A program made the translations under genes and the position numbers. Below, in pieces: positions 53,406-60,504 of a stretch of 64,000 bases of DNA (positions within the stretch are counted from its first letter, which is position 1; the number at the start of each line of letters is the position of its first letter). The notes under the pieces are model-generated. The model had not been told where the DNA came from, made no database searches, and saw nothing but the letters and a program-made list of their open reading frames with translations. The DNA lies in the NCBI GenBank assembly GCA_017457045.1, contig JAFTIF010000003.1, positions 248,001 through 312,000 on the forward strand. Direction: 5' to 3'. Source of the stretch: Bacilli bacterium (GTDB taxonomy: Bacteria; Bacillota_I; Bacilli_A; RFN20; UBA1709).

Positions 53406-53586
53406 GCTAACATACAAATAACCGAAGGCAGCATTCCCTTATTAAATAAGGTGGGCGAACGCGTTTACCTTTAGGATTCCGAACTTAAATGAAATTATAC
53501 AAAATATAATAACGAACGGCCTTCAACACCAGTAAATCACTTTATCTCCCTATGCTAGAGCGTTGGAAATGTATATAACCTTCGGT
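53385..53586 (-). ncRNA. ssrS: Candidate 6S RNA
   Basis: About 200 nt of structured, non-coding sequence with its own strong promoter and terminator. The ends close by ACCGAAGG (53586-53579) with CCTTCGGT (53428-53421), then CATTTCC with GGGAATG. The 3' part has the small hairpin CCTTATTTAATAAGG (ahead of GGGAATGCTGCC), like the bubble hairpin of E. coli 6S, and an apical hairpin ATTATA/TATAAT. This rod with a central bubble fits 6S RNA, which binds RNA polymerase-sigma-A. In B. subtilis a 6S gene also lies near aspS, as I recall. The alternative is a cis-acting leader of tkt. Ends are approximate. Confidence 0.6.
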
Positions 53587-53592
53587 AACATT

Positions 53593-53621
53593 ATTATATT
53601 AAATCTATTATTTTTTTACAA
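53593..53621 (-). promoter_or_regulatory. Strong sigma-A promoter for the 6S-like RNA
   Basis: On the minus strand TTGTAA (53621-53616), 17-bp spacer, TATAAT (53598-53593); predicted start near 53586, exactly at the closing stem. Confidence 0.8.
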
Positions 53622-53635
53622 GATATATACTTTAA

Positions 53636-53661
53636 GAAAAAAAGGATAGTAATACTATCCT
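53636..53661 (-). terminator. Rho-independent terminator after aspS
   Basis: On the minus strand AGGATAGT / ACTATCCT with a three-base loop and a T run; it overlaps the aspS stop. Confidence 0.85.
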
Positions 53662-55405
53662 ATTCTTCTACTTTTAAATGTAAATCTTTTAATTGTCTTT
53701 CACCAGCTGGAGTTGGTGCTTCACTCATTGGACATACACCTGATGCATTTTTAGGGAATGCAATTACATCTCTAATTGAATCACTACCAGTTAAAATCAT
53801 AGCAATTCTATCTAAACCGAATGCTACACCGCCATGAGGTGGAGTTCCATAATGGAAAGCATCGATAAAGAAGCCAAATTTATTTTTGATTTCTTCGTCA
53901 CTTAATCCACAGATTTCAAAGATTTTCTTTTGTAATTTTTCATCATAGATTCTTAATGATCCACTACCTAATTCATAACCATTTAAAACAAGGTCATAGT
54001 GATGAGATCTTACTCTTCCTGGATCTGAATCTAAATATTGAATATCTTCAGCATATGGGCGTGTAAATGGGTGATGTGAAGGTGCATATGCTTCTTCATC
54101 ATAATCCCATTCAAACATTGGGAAGTCTGTTACCCATAATAAGTCAAATCCAACTAATTTATCAGCAGCAAAACGTTTACCTAATGCACTTCTAATAGCT
54201 CCTAATGCATTACATGCATTTTCATATGATCTATCTGCAACTGCAAAGAATAAGTCATTGTTTTGTAATCCTGCAATTTCTTTAATTGAATTTAATTCTT
54301 CTGCACTTAAGTTTTTGCTTAATGGTCCTTCAAATGCATCATTTACATATCTACACCACATTAAGCCTTTTGCATGATATTTTTTAGCAAGTTCTGTATA
54401 AGCATCGATGTCTTTTCTTGATAATTTATTAGCTAAATCATAAGCTCTTAAGCCTCTTACTGTACCACCTTCAGCTAAAACGTTAGAAACTACTACAAAT
54501 GAAGTATTTTCAAATGCACTTGTTACATCACATAATTCATAACCAAATCTAGTGTCTGGTTTATCACTACCATATGTGCTTAAAGCTTCTTTGTATCCTA
54601 CTCTTCTAATTGGAAGTTTTAATTCATAGCCCTTAACTTCTTTAAACATTCTTTCGAATAATCTTTCCATTAAGTCCATGATTTCTTTTTCGCTCATGAA
54701 AGACATTTCAATATCTACTTGAGTAAAGTCAGGTTGTCTATCACTTCTTAAGTCTTCGTCTCTAAAACAACGAGCAACTTGATAGTATTTTTCAAAGCCT
54801 GAAATCATTAATAATTGTTTATATAATTGAGGTGATTGAGGTAATGCATAGAATTTACCTGGATTCATTCTTGAAGGAACTAAGTAGTCTCTAGCACCTT
54901 CAGGTGTTGTCTTACCAAGTAATGGAGTTTCAATTTCAATAAATCCTTCTTCATCTAAGAAGTTTCTCATAGAACGTGTAATTTTGTGACGTTCAATGAT
55001 TTTTTGTTGCATGCAAGGTCTTCTTAAGTCTAAATAACGATATTTTAAACGTGTATCTTCTAAAGCATCAGTTTGATCAGCAATAATTAATGGTGTTGTA
55101 TCTGCAACATTAATAATTGTAATTTCATCAGCTATTACTTCAATATCTCCTGTTGGTAAGTTAGGATTTTTTTGTTCTCTTTCTACAACTTTACCTGAGA
55201 CTTTAATAACATATTCATTTCTAATTTTAGCTGTAACTTCAGCAAATTCTTCTTTACAAACGATTTGACAAATACCTGTTCTATCTCTTAAGTCAATAAA
55301 AACTAATGAACCAAAGTTACGTTTTTTAGCCACCCAACCAACTAAAGTTACATTTTCATTAACATTTGATAATCGTAAAACGCCATTTTCAATTGTTCTT
55401 TCCAT
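53660..55405 (-). CDS. aspS: Aspartyl-tRNA synthetase
   Basis: Class II synthetase charging tRNA-Asp. The N-terminal OB anticodon domain has VTLVGWVAKKRNFGSLVFID; motif 2 region has FRDEDLRSDRQPDFTQVDIE; the bacterial insertion GAD domain covers about 290-410; motif 3 is GVAFGLDRIAMIL. Length 581 aa is the bacterial type. AAAGGAAG precedes ATG 55405, 19 bp after the hisS stop, so hisS and aspS share the T-box leader. Confidence 0.96.
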   Translation of the reverse strand: MERTIENGVLRLSNVNENVTLVGWVAKKRNFGSLVFIDLRDRTGICQIVCKEEFAEVTAKIRNEYVIKVSGKVVEREQKNPNLPTGDIEVIADEITIINVADTTPLIIADQTDALEDTRLKYRYLDLRRPCMQQKIIERHKITRSMRNFLDEEGFIEIETPLLGKTTPEGARDYLVPSRMNPGKFYALPQSPQLYKQLLMISGFEKYYQVARCFRDEDLRSDRQPDFTQVDIEMSFMSEKEIMDLMERLFERMFKEVKGYELKLPIRRVGYKEALSTYGSDKPDTRFGYELCDVTSAFENTSFVVVSNVLAEGGTVRGLRAYDLANKLSRKDIDAYTELAKKYHAKGLMWCRYVNDAFEGPLSKNLSAEELNSIKEIAGLQNNDLFFAVADRSYENACNALGAIRSALGKRFAADKLVGFDLLWVTDFPMFEWDYDEEAYAPSHHPFTRPYAEDIQYLDSDPGRVRSHHYDLVLNGYELGSGSLRIYDEKLQKKIFEICGLSDEEIKNKFGFFIDAFHYGTPPHGGVAFGLDRIAMILTGSDSIRDVIAFPKNASGVCPMSEAPTPAGERQLKDLHLKVEE

Positions 55406-55424
55406 AGTTTTACTTCCTTTCTAA

Positions 55425-57068
55425 TTATTTATCATCGTGGTGATGTCCACAGCAGCATTCATGACCATCTTCGTGTCCTTTTCCATGACAACATTCGTGA
55501 TCGTCATCATGTTCGTGTCCACAGCTGCATTCATGGCCTTCCTCGTGGCAATGACATTCATGATCTTCACCATGTTCATGACTACAGCAGCATTCATGGC
55601 CTTCCTCGTGGCAATGACATTCGTGATCTTCACCATGTTCGTGTCCACAGCTGCATTCATGGCCTTCCTCATGGCAATGACATTCGTGTTCTTCACCATG
55701 TTCATGACCGCAACAACATTCATGGTCTTCACCATGTTCATGATGGTGACCACATCCACAACCGTGATGATGTGCATGTTCTTCTTGCTGTTTTTTCATA
55801 TAATATTCTTGCATAAATGGAATTATTTCGTTCGCATTTACTTTGTATTGTTCTTTTGTTTCGTTAATTTTGATTTGAACTTGACCATTATTCATTTCAT
55901 CACTACCTATAATTAATGCAAAAGTAGCTTTTTTACGGTCAACAGTTTTAAATTGTGAACCAATTTTTCTAATGTTATAATCAATTTCACAATCTACTCC
56001 CATGCTTCTTAAATAAAGCATAATATCAAATGCATATTCAAAACTTTCTTTTTCTAGAGGCATAATATATGCAGTTAAGTTATAGCTGAATTGGTTAAAT
56101 AAGCCTAAATCTTCCATAACTAATAATAATCTATCAGCACCAGCAGCAAATCCTACTGAAGGTAATTTAGGTCCTCCAAATTGATCAACCATTCCGTCAT
56201 ATCTTCCACCTGCTAATACAGCACCATATGATGTTCCATTTTCAGCTTTAGCATATACTTCAAATACAACATCATTATAATAATCTAATCCTCTAACTAA
56301 TTTAGGATCGATTGTGTATGGTAAGTTGTACATGCTTAATACTTTACATACTTGAGCAAAATAAGCTTGAGATTCAACACTTAAATAGTCATTAATTCTT
56401 GGATAATCTTTCATGCATTCTTTATGTCCATCTACTTTACAATCTAAGATTCTCAAAGGATTTTTTTCAAATCTTGCTTTACAATCATCACATAATGTAT
56501 CTAAATAAGGTCTAAAGTAATCTCTTAAAGCTTCTTTGTATCTTTCACGACTTTCTGTATCACCAATTGAATTTAATTTGATTTCAATATCTTGAATTCC
56601 TAATTGTTTTAACATTTCAGTAGCTAAAATGATATTTTCAGCATCTAAATATGGATTTCTTAAACCAATACATTCAACACCAAATTGATAGAATTGGCGG
56701 AATCTACCAGCTTGAGGTTTTTCGTATCTAAAATTAGGACCAAAATAAAATAATTTTATAGGTAAATCAGGATCTGTATGCATTTTATTTTCAACAAATG
56801 CTCTAATAACACCTGCTGTTCCTTCAGGACGTAATGAAATTGAACGATTACCCTTATCTAAGAAAGTATACATTTCTTTATTTACGATATCACTAGTTTC
56901 ACCAGCACTTCTTGTAAATACTTCTGTATGTTCGAAGATTGGAGTAATAATTTGTTTATATCCTGCTTTGCTTACTACTTCTTTTAAAATCATTTCAAGA
57001 ATTTGTAATTTACCAGCATCTAATGGTAAAAAATCTCTTGTTCCTCTAGGTTTTGCATAATTTCCCAT
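55425..57068 (-). CDS. hisS: Histidyl-tRNA synthetase with a His/Cys-rich repeat tail
   Basis: Class II synthetase charging tRNA-His, here with an added tail. Residues 1-423 are a full HisRS: RGTRDFLPLD, motif 2 FRYEKPQAGRFRQFYQFGVE, the histidine motif LVRGLDYYNDVVFEVY and a C-terminal anticodon domain. Residues 424-547 are low-complexity, with about 36 His and 23 Cys plus Glu, Asp and Gly by hand count, arranged as 21-residue repeats such as HCHEEGHECSCGHEHGEDHE. Such a tail is expected to bind Zn, Ni or Co. It is in frame, and codons are still the AT-rich host type where possible. AAGGAGGAAAAATT precedes ATG 57068. T-box control lies upstream. Confidence 0.95.
   Translation of the reverse strand: MGNYAKPRGTRDFLPLDAGKLQILEMILKEVVSKAGYKQIITPIFEHTEVFTRSAGETSDIVNKEMYTFLDKGNRSISLRPEGTAGVIRAFVENKMHTDPDLPIKLFYFGPNFRYEKPQAGRFRQFYQFGVECIGLRNPYLDAENIILATEMLKQLGIQDIEIKLNSIGDTESRERYKEALRDYFRPYLDTLCDDCKARFEKNPLRILDCKVDGHKECMKDYPRINDYLSVESQAYFAQVCKVLSMYNLPYTIDPKLVRGLDYYNDVVFEVYAKAENGTSYGAVLAGGRYDGMVDQFGGPKLPSVGFAAGADRLLLVMEDLGLFNQFSYNLTAYIMPLEKESFEYAFDIMLYLRSMGVDCEIDYNIRKIGSQFKTVDRKKATFALIIGSDEMNNGQVQIKINETKEQYKVNANEIIPFMQEYYMKKQQEEHAHHHGCGCGHHHEHGEDHECCCGHEHGEEHECHCHEEGHECSCGHEHGEDHECHCHEEGHECCCSHEHGEDHECHCHEEGHECSCGHEHDDDHECCHGKGHEDGHECCCGHHHDDK
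55440..55784 (-). repeat. 63-bp tandem repeats encoding the HisS tail
   Basis: Three near-identical 63-bp units at 55533-55595, 55596-55658 and 55659-55721, each beginning ATGGCCTTCCTC on the plus strand, with degenerate units on both sides. Each codes for 21 residues of the His/Cys-rich tail. Copy-number change in multiples of 63 bp would keep the frame. Confidence 0.88.
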
Positions 57069-57089
57069 AATTTTTCCTCCTTATAAATA

Positions 57090-57307
57090 AAAAAAGTTCC
57101 TATCTCTAGGAACGAAATAATCGCGGTACCATCCTAGTTCATGATAAAAACCATGCACTTAAGTATTAACGCAACCATAACGTTATTAGCTACTTATTTT
57201 CACTAATACTCCTCCAAATTGTCGAAAGTTAATTTCCAACTAGGTGCTTTCACCATCTCACCCTCGCTAAAGTCTTCCCTTAACTTTTATTTTTCCTAGG
57301 ATTTACT
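57090..57307 (-). promoter_or_regulatory. T-box leader of hisS-aspS
   Basis: tRNA-sensing riboswitch. The T-box itself, AGGATGGTACCGCG, is at 57135-57122 and pairs with uncharged tRNA ends. The terminator is GTTCCTA/TAGGAAC with loop GAGA and a T run (57113 to about 57090). Stem I can form from AAAGTTAA and TTAACTTT, with a GGTGAAAGC-type distal loop between. CGACAA after the 3' arm could place GAC (Asp) as specifier; a His codon was not found with confidence. This region fills the 343-bp gap upstream of hisS. Confidence 0.9.
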
Positions 57308-57312
57308 AATAT

Positions 57313-57341
57313 ATTATAGTAATTTCTTTTATACTTTTCAA
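57313..57341 (-). promoter_or_regulatory. Sigma-A promoter for the T-box-hisS-aspS unit
   Basis: On the minus strand TTGAAA (57341-57336), 17-bp spacer, TATAAT (57318-57313). Confidence 0.85.
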
Positions 57342-57371
57342 GTATAATTGATTTATTTACTAAATTTTGCC

Positions 57372-57402
57372 AAAAAAAACTATAGATAATAAATCTATAG
57401 TC
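57372..57402 (-). terminator. Rho-independent terminator after the PII-like genes
   Basis: On the minus strand ACTATAGAT / ATCTATAGT with loop TTATT and T8. Confidence 0.88.
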
Positions 57403-57411
57403 TTTAGTAAC

Positions 57412-57723
57412 TTATTTTGAAGAAATACCAACAACGTCATCAACTGGTAAAGCAAATGCGATACCTTGAGCAGGTGTATTTGTTCCAACTGCATTATATA
57501 GTTCATTTAAGATGTCTTTTTTGATTTTATCAACTGCAAGGATAATAACAACTTCTTTTTCAGGTTGAATAGAAATATTAAAGATTTTTTCAGCTTCTTT
57601 AGCAGCAGTTCCTCTTCCGTGTATTACAGTTCCACCTCTTGCACCACATTTTTTTGCTGCATCCATAACTTCGCCTGAAAATCCATCATTTACGATACAT
57701 AAAATAACTACAAATTTTTCCAT
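57412..57723 (-). CDS. PII-like signalling protein (short form)
   Basis: A 103-residue single-domain PII-like protein. The fold is suggested by the strand-helix pattern VVILCIVNDGFSGEVMDAAK, the GARGGTVIHGRGTA turn and VVIILAVDKIKKDILNELYN, then PAQGIAFALPVDDVVG. The T-loop Tyr motif of classical GlnB is not seen, so it is not GlnB/GlnK. Together with the next gene and the DUF1538 protein it forms a co-directional unit. PII-like proteins generally bind nucleotides and gate a partner transporter. AAGGAGGATAAATAAA precedes ATG 57723. Confidence 0.8.
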   Translation of the reverse strand: MEKFVVILCIVNDGFSGEVMDAAKKCGARGGTVIHGRGTAAKEAEKIFNISIQPEKEVVIILAVDKIKKDILNELYNAVGTNTPAQGIAFALPVDDVVGISSK

Positions 57724-57724
57724 T

Positions 57725-58216
57725 TTATTTATCCTCCTTGATTCCAGATTGATTATTACTTAAGAATTGATATGCATATACACCAATTACACTTTGTAAA
57801 GGAACAGTAAATGCGATACCTTTTCCGTTTCTAACTACTTCAAACTTTTCTTGTAAAGTTTGAGTTGCCTCTTTAATTTTATCCTCTCTAACAATAGAAA
57901 GAATTATAGCTTTTTCTTGATTTGCTAAACCTAGTAGTTCAAGCATATCTTTTTCTGCGGTACCATGACCATAGAATACCATTTGCATATTAATTTCAAA
58001 TTGTTCTAATAAATCAACATAAAACAAAGTTTTATTTCTATCTACAATTGTAATTAATAATTTTAATTTTTTTAAGTTTGTTTTTTTATTATCGACCTTT
58101 TTATTACTGGATTTTACTTTACTTTTGACAGCTTCGTATTGTTCTTTAATAATACTAGTTTTTCTTTTAGTTTTAGTAGGCGAAGTACTAGGTGTATTTT
58201 GTTTATTTTCTTCCAT
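57725..58216 (-). CDS. PII-like signalling protein with basic N-terminal extension
   Basis: A 163-residue protein. Residues 1-48 are a Thr/Ser/Lys-rich, low-complexity extension (SPTKTKRKTSIIKEQYEAVK). Residues about 49-155 repeat the PII-like pattern of its neighbour: LKLLITIVDRNKTLFYVDLL, MVFYGHGTAEKDMLEL, IILSIVREDKIKEATQTLQE, and GKGIAFTVPLQSVIGVYAYQ. It is therefore a diverged paralogue, one base upstream of the short form. A PII heteromer acting on the DUF1538 membrane protein is plausible but unproven. Confidence 0.75.
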   Translation of the reverse strand: MEENKQNTPSTSPTKTKRKTSIIKEQYEAVKSKVKSSNKKVDNKKTNLKKLKLLITIVDRNKTLFYVDLLEQFEINMQMVFYGHGTAEKDMLELLGLANQEKAIILSIVREDKIKEATQTLQEKFEVVRNGKGIAFTVPLQSVIGVYAYQFLSNNQSGIKEDK

Positions 58217-58228
58217 ATTTACTCCTCC

Positions 58229-59755
58229 TTACATGAATTCGATGATTTGTTTATCATCATCGTTTAAGATTCGATTCATTTCAATCTTTTCTCTTACACG
58301 TTTTGACATAATTGCTCTAAAACCTAATAATTGAATAGTAATTAAAGGAGTCATCGCAACCATAGCAACAATACCAAATGCATTGCTCATAATAGAAGCA
58401 TCGCCTAAAATAACACTACATGCACCTACCGCGAATGGTAAGATAAATGTTGATGTTAAAGGTCCACTTGCAACACCACCAGAGTCAAAAGCGATGGCAG
58501 TATACATCTTAGGGACAAAGAAAGATAATCCTAAAGAAATAAAATAACCAGGTATTAAATAATAAAGGATTGAAAAATCAAAGATGATTCTAATCATTGA
58601 TAAACAGATTGAAATGCCTACACCAATAGATAAAGCGATAAGCATAGATTTTTTACTAACTGTGCCATCCGTAATATCTTCAACTTGTTTATTTAATACG
58701 TGTACAGCAGGTTCTGCTAATACTACAACTAAACCGATAATAAAACCAAAAATAGCTAATAAAGTTTCATTTTTTGCTAATTCTATACCCATTTTATATC
58801 CAATCGGCATAAAACCTACATTTACAGAAGTTAAGAAAATAATAAGTCCTAGATATGTATATAAAATACCAAATAAAATTTGAATAATTTTCTTTTTAGG
58901 TAGTTTTAAGAAGATGAATTGGATAATAAAGAAAAATACAACTACAAGTCCTAATGCAATTGATACTTCTTTTGTAACAGTTAATAAAGTAGTTATAATA
59001 CTACCTAAGATATCATTAGGTAATTTATATGCTTCAGGAATTATATAGTTAACATTTCCATCAACAAAGATTCCTAAAATCATAACTGCTAAAATAGGTC
59101 CAATACTACATAAAGCAATAAGTCCGAAACTGTTTTCCTTTGAGTTTCTTCCACCAATTGCAGTTGCAATACCTACACCTAAAGCCATGATAAATGGTAC
59201 TGTAATAGGTCCAGTTGTTACACCGCCAGAATCAAATCCAAGTGGTAAAAAATTTTCATTTCCATTTATTATAACAATTGAACAAATTGCGAAAAGTAAC
59301 ATATAAAAGAACATTAAAATAGAAGATAATGACTTTTTAAAGACAATTTTTAAAATAGCAATAAATAGGAATATTGCTACACCGATACCAACAAATGCAA
59401 TTAATAATGTTCCGTTCATTATTTCCTCTACTTGTTTTGCTAAAACTGATAAATCAGGTTCAGCAATTGTAATAAAGAAACCTAAAGCAAAACATACTGA
59501 TAGAAGTATTCCTAGCTTTTTAGACTTAGTTAATCCAGATCCAATATGAGTTCCCATAGGTGTCATAGCTAAATCAGCACCTAAATTAAATAAACCAATA
59601 CCAATAATTAAAAATATTGATGAAACAGCGAATACAATTAATTCATTAACTGATAAATCAATTAAGGGTGTAAAGTTTAATATAATTACTATTAATGTAA
59701 CAGGAAGAACGGAGACTAATGCTTCTTTAATTTTTAAAAATAAATCTTTATTCAT
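58229..59755 (-). CDS. DUF1538 membrane protein (two-repeat transporter-like)
   Basis: A 508-residue integral membrane protein with two DUF1538 halves. Each half carries the same signature: FDSGGVTTGPITVPFIMALG (about 190-210) and FDSGGVASGPLTSTFILPFA (about 425-445), with about 6 hydrophobic segments per half, and paired AEPDLSVLAKQVEEI / AEPAVHVLNKQVEDI loops. The inverted or repeated halves suggest a transporter; the substrate is unknown. In-frame ATG 59776 contains the ribosome binding site GGAAGGAGATG, so ATG 59755 is chosen. It leads a unit with two PII-like genes. Confidence 0.85.
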   Translation of the reverse strand: MNKDLFLKIKEALVSVLPVTLIVIILNFTPLIDLSVNELIVFAVSSIFLIIGIGLFNLGADLAMTPMGTHIGSGLTKSKKLGILLSVCFALGFFITIAEPDLSVLAKQVEEIMNGTLLIAFVGIGVAIFLFIAILKIVFKKSLSSILMFFYMLLFAICSIVIINGNENFLPLGFDSGGVTTGPITVPFIMALGVGIATAIGGRNSKENSFGLIALCSIGPILAVMILGIFVDGNVNYIIPEAYKLPNDILGSIITTLLTVTKEVSIALGLVVVFFFIIQFIFLKLPKKKIIQILFGILYTYLGLIIFLTSVNVGFMPIGYKMGIELAKNETLLAIFGFIIGLVVVLAEPAVHVLNKQVEDITDGTVSKKSMLIALSIGVGISICLSMIRIIFDFSILYYLIPGYFISLGLSFFVPKMYTAIAFDSGGVASGPLTSTFILPFAVGACSVILGDASIMSNAFGIVAMVAMTPLITIQLLGFRAIMSKRVREKIEMNRILNDDDKQIIEFM

Positions 59756-59825
59756 AAAAAAAACATCTCCTTCCATCTAATAAATTATAGCAAATTTATT
59801 GATTAAAAGAAATGCTTTAAATAGT

Positions 59826-60476
59826 TTATTTATTATTTTTATGATATTCATAAAAATCAATAACATCAAAATTCTTCGATTTATAAACCATAATTGAGAT
59901 TATAAACAATATTGCAGAAACAGCTGCTACACCAATAATTTCAAGTAAACTACTTATAATCATTGTTTTAAAGACGATTAAGAATGCTACTACTGCAACA
60001 CCACTAATAACTACAAAACAAAAACCTGATATTTTAGGATCAAAATATTTTAAATGTAAGACCAGTAATATTACACAATAAATATATAGTATTGCAGCAA
60101 TAAATGAGAAAATAACATGAATTTGAGCCATCCAATAGTTTTCTTCAGGATTATATCTAAATATTGTTGATAAAATCATAAAAGGAGTGGCTACATTAAT
60201 CATTTTTTTTGCGAAAAACTTATTATTTTCAGTAATATAGTATATATATAATATATAAAAGTGATAAAAAATAGCTAATGATGACACTAATAATATTAAT
60301 TCTAAATGATGTTCTGGTTTAGAACCGATTACAGAGATATTTGAATCTATTAAAGAGTCATTTAATGAAAATAATAGTACAGCTAATGGCATAATAATAA
60401 TTCCAATAATGGCAAAAATACTTGCAGTCAGCAAGTATTTTCTTTTATAGATTTTTAATTTTTGTTTATCATCCAA
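59826..60476 (-). CDS. Six-helix membrane protein of unknown function
   Basis: A 216-residue protein with about six hydrophobic helices (near 12-36, 57-80, 92-106, 121-144, 151-172 and 178-202). HHLELILLVSSLAIFYHFYI and MAQIHVIFSFIAAILYIY recall Frag1/DUF998-like proteins, but I do not assign a family. A GTG at 60485 is in frame; AGGTGATTAAT is spaced as in plsY and cshB for TTG 60476, which I prefer. It lies between relA and the DUF1538 unit, in the place of dtd in B. subtilis. Confidence 0.6.
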   Translation of the reverse strand: MDDKQKLKIYKRKYLLTASIFAIIGIIIMPLAVLLFSLNDSLIDSNISVIGSKPEHHLELILLVSSLAIFYHFYILYIYYITENNKFFAKKMINVATPFMILSTIFRYNPEENYWMAQIHVIFSFIAAILYIYCVILLVLHLKYFDPKISGFCFVVISGVAVVAFLIVFKTMIISSLLEIIGVAAVSAILFIISIMVYKSKNFDVIDFYEYHKNNK

Positions 60477-60504
60477 ATTAATCACCTATTTCTAGTTTTA
60501 CCAT

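Noticed and set aside
53381..53660. SRP RNA, tmRNA or RNase P RNA as identity of the structured RNA
   Set aside because: The conserved cores (for example the SRP GGAAG-type apical motif or the RNase P CR motifs) are not present; 6S or a leader RNA fits better.
55533..55721. Regular 63-bp repeats that could suggest a CRISPR array
   Set aside because: The units are directly adjacent with no unique spacers and code for the HisS tail.
55437..55916. Open frame of 159 codons on the plus strand opposite the HisS repeats
   Set aside because: It is the antisense of the His/Cys-rich repeats; low complexity, no ribosome binding site, and HisS explains the region.
57220..57226. A third TGTCGAA (Spo0A-box-like) heptamer
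   Set aside because: It lies inside the transcribed stem I part of the hisS T-box and is explained by that RNA; not at a promoter.
58584..58883. A 99-codon plus-strand frame inside the DUF1538 gene
   Set aside because: Antisense shadow; the minus-strand gene has clear family motifs and a ribosome binding site.
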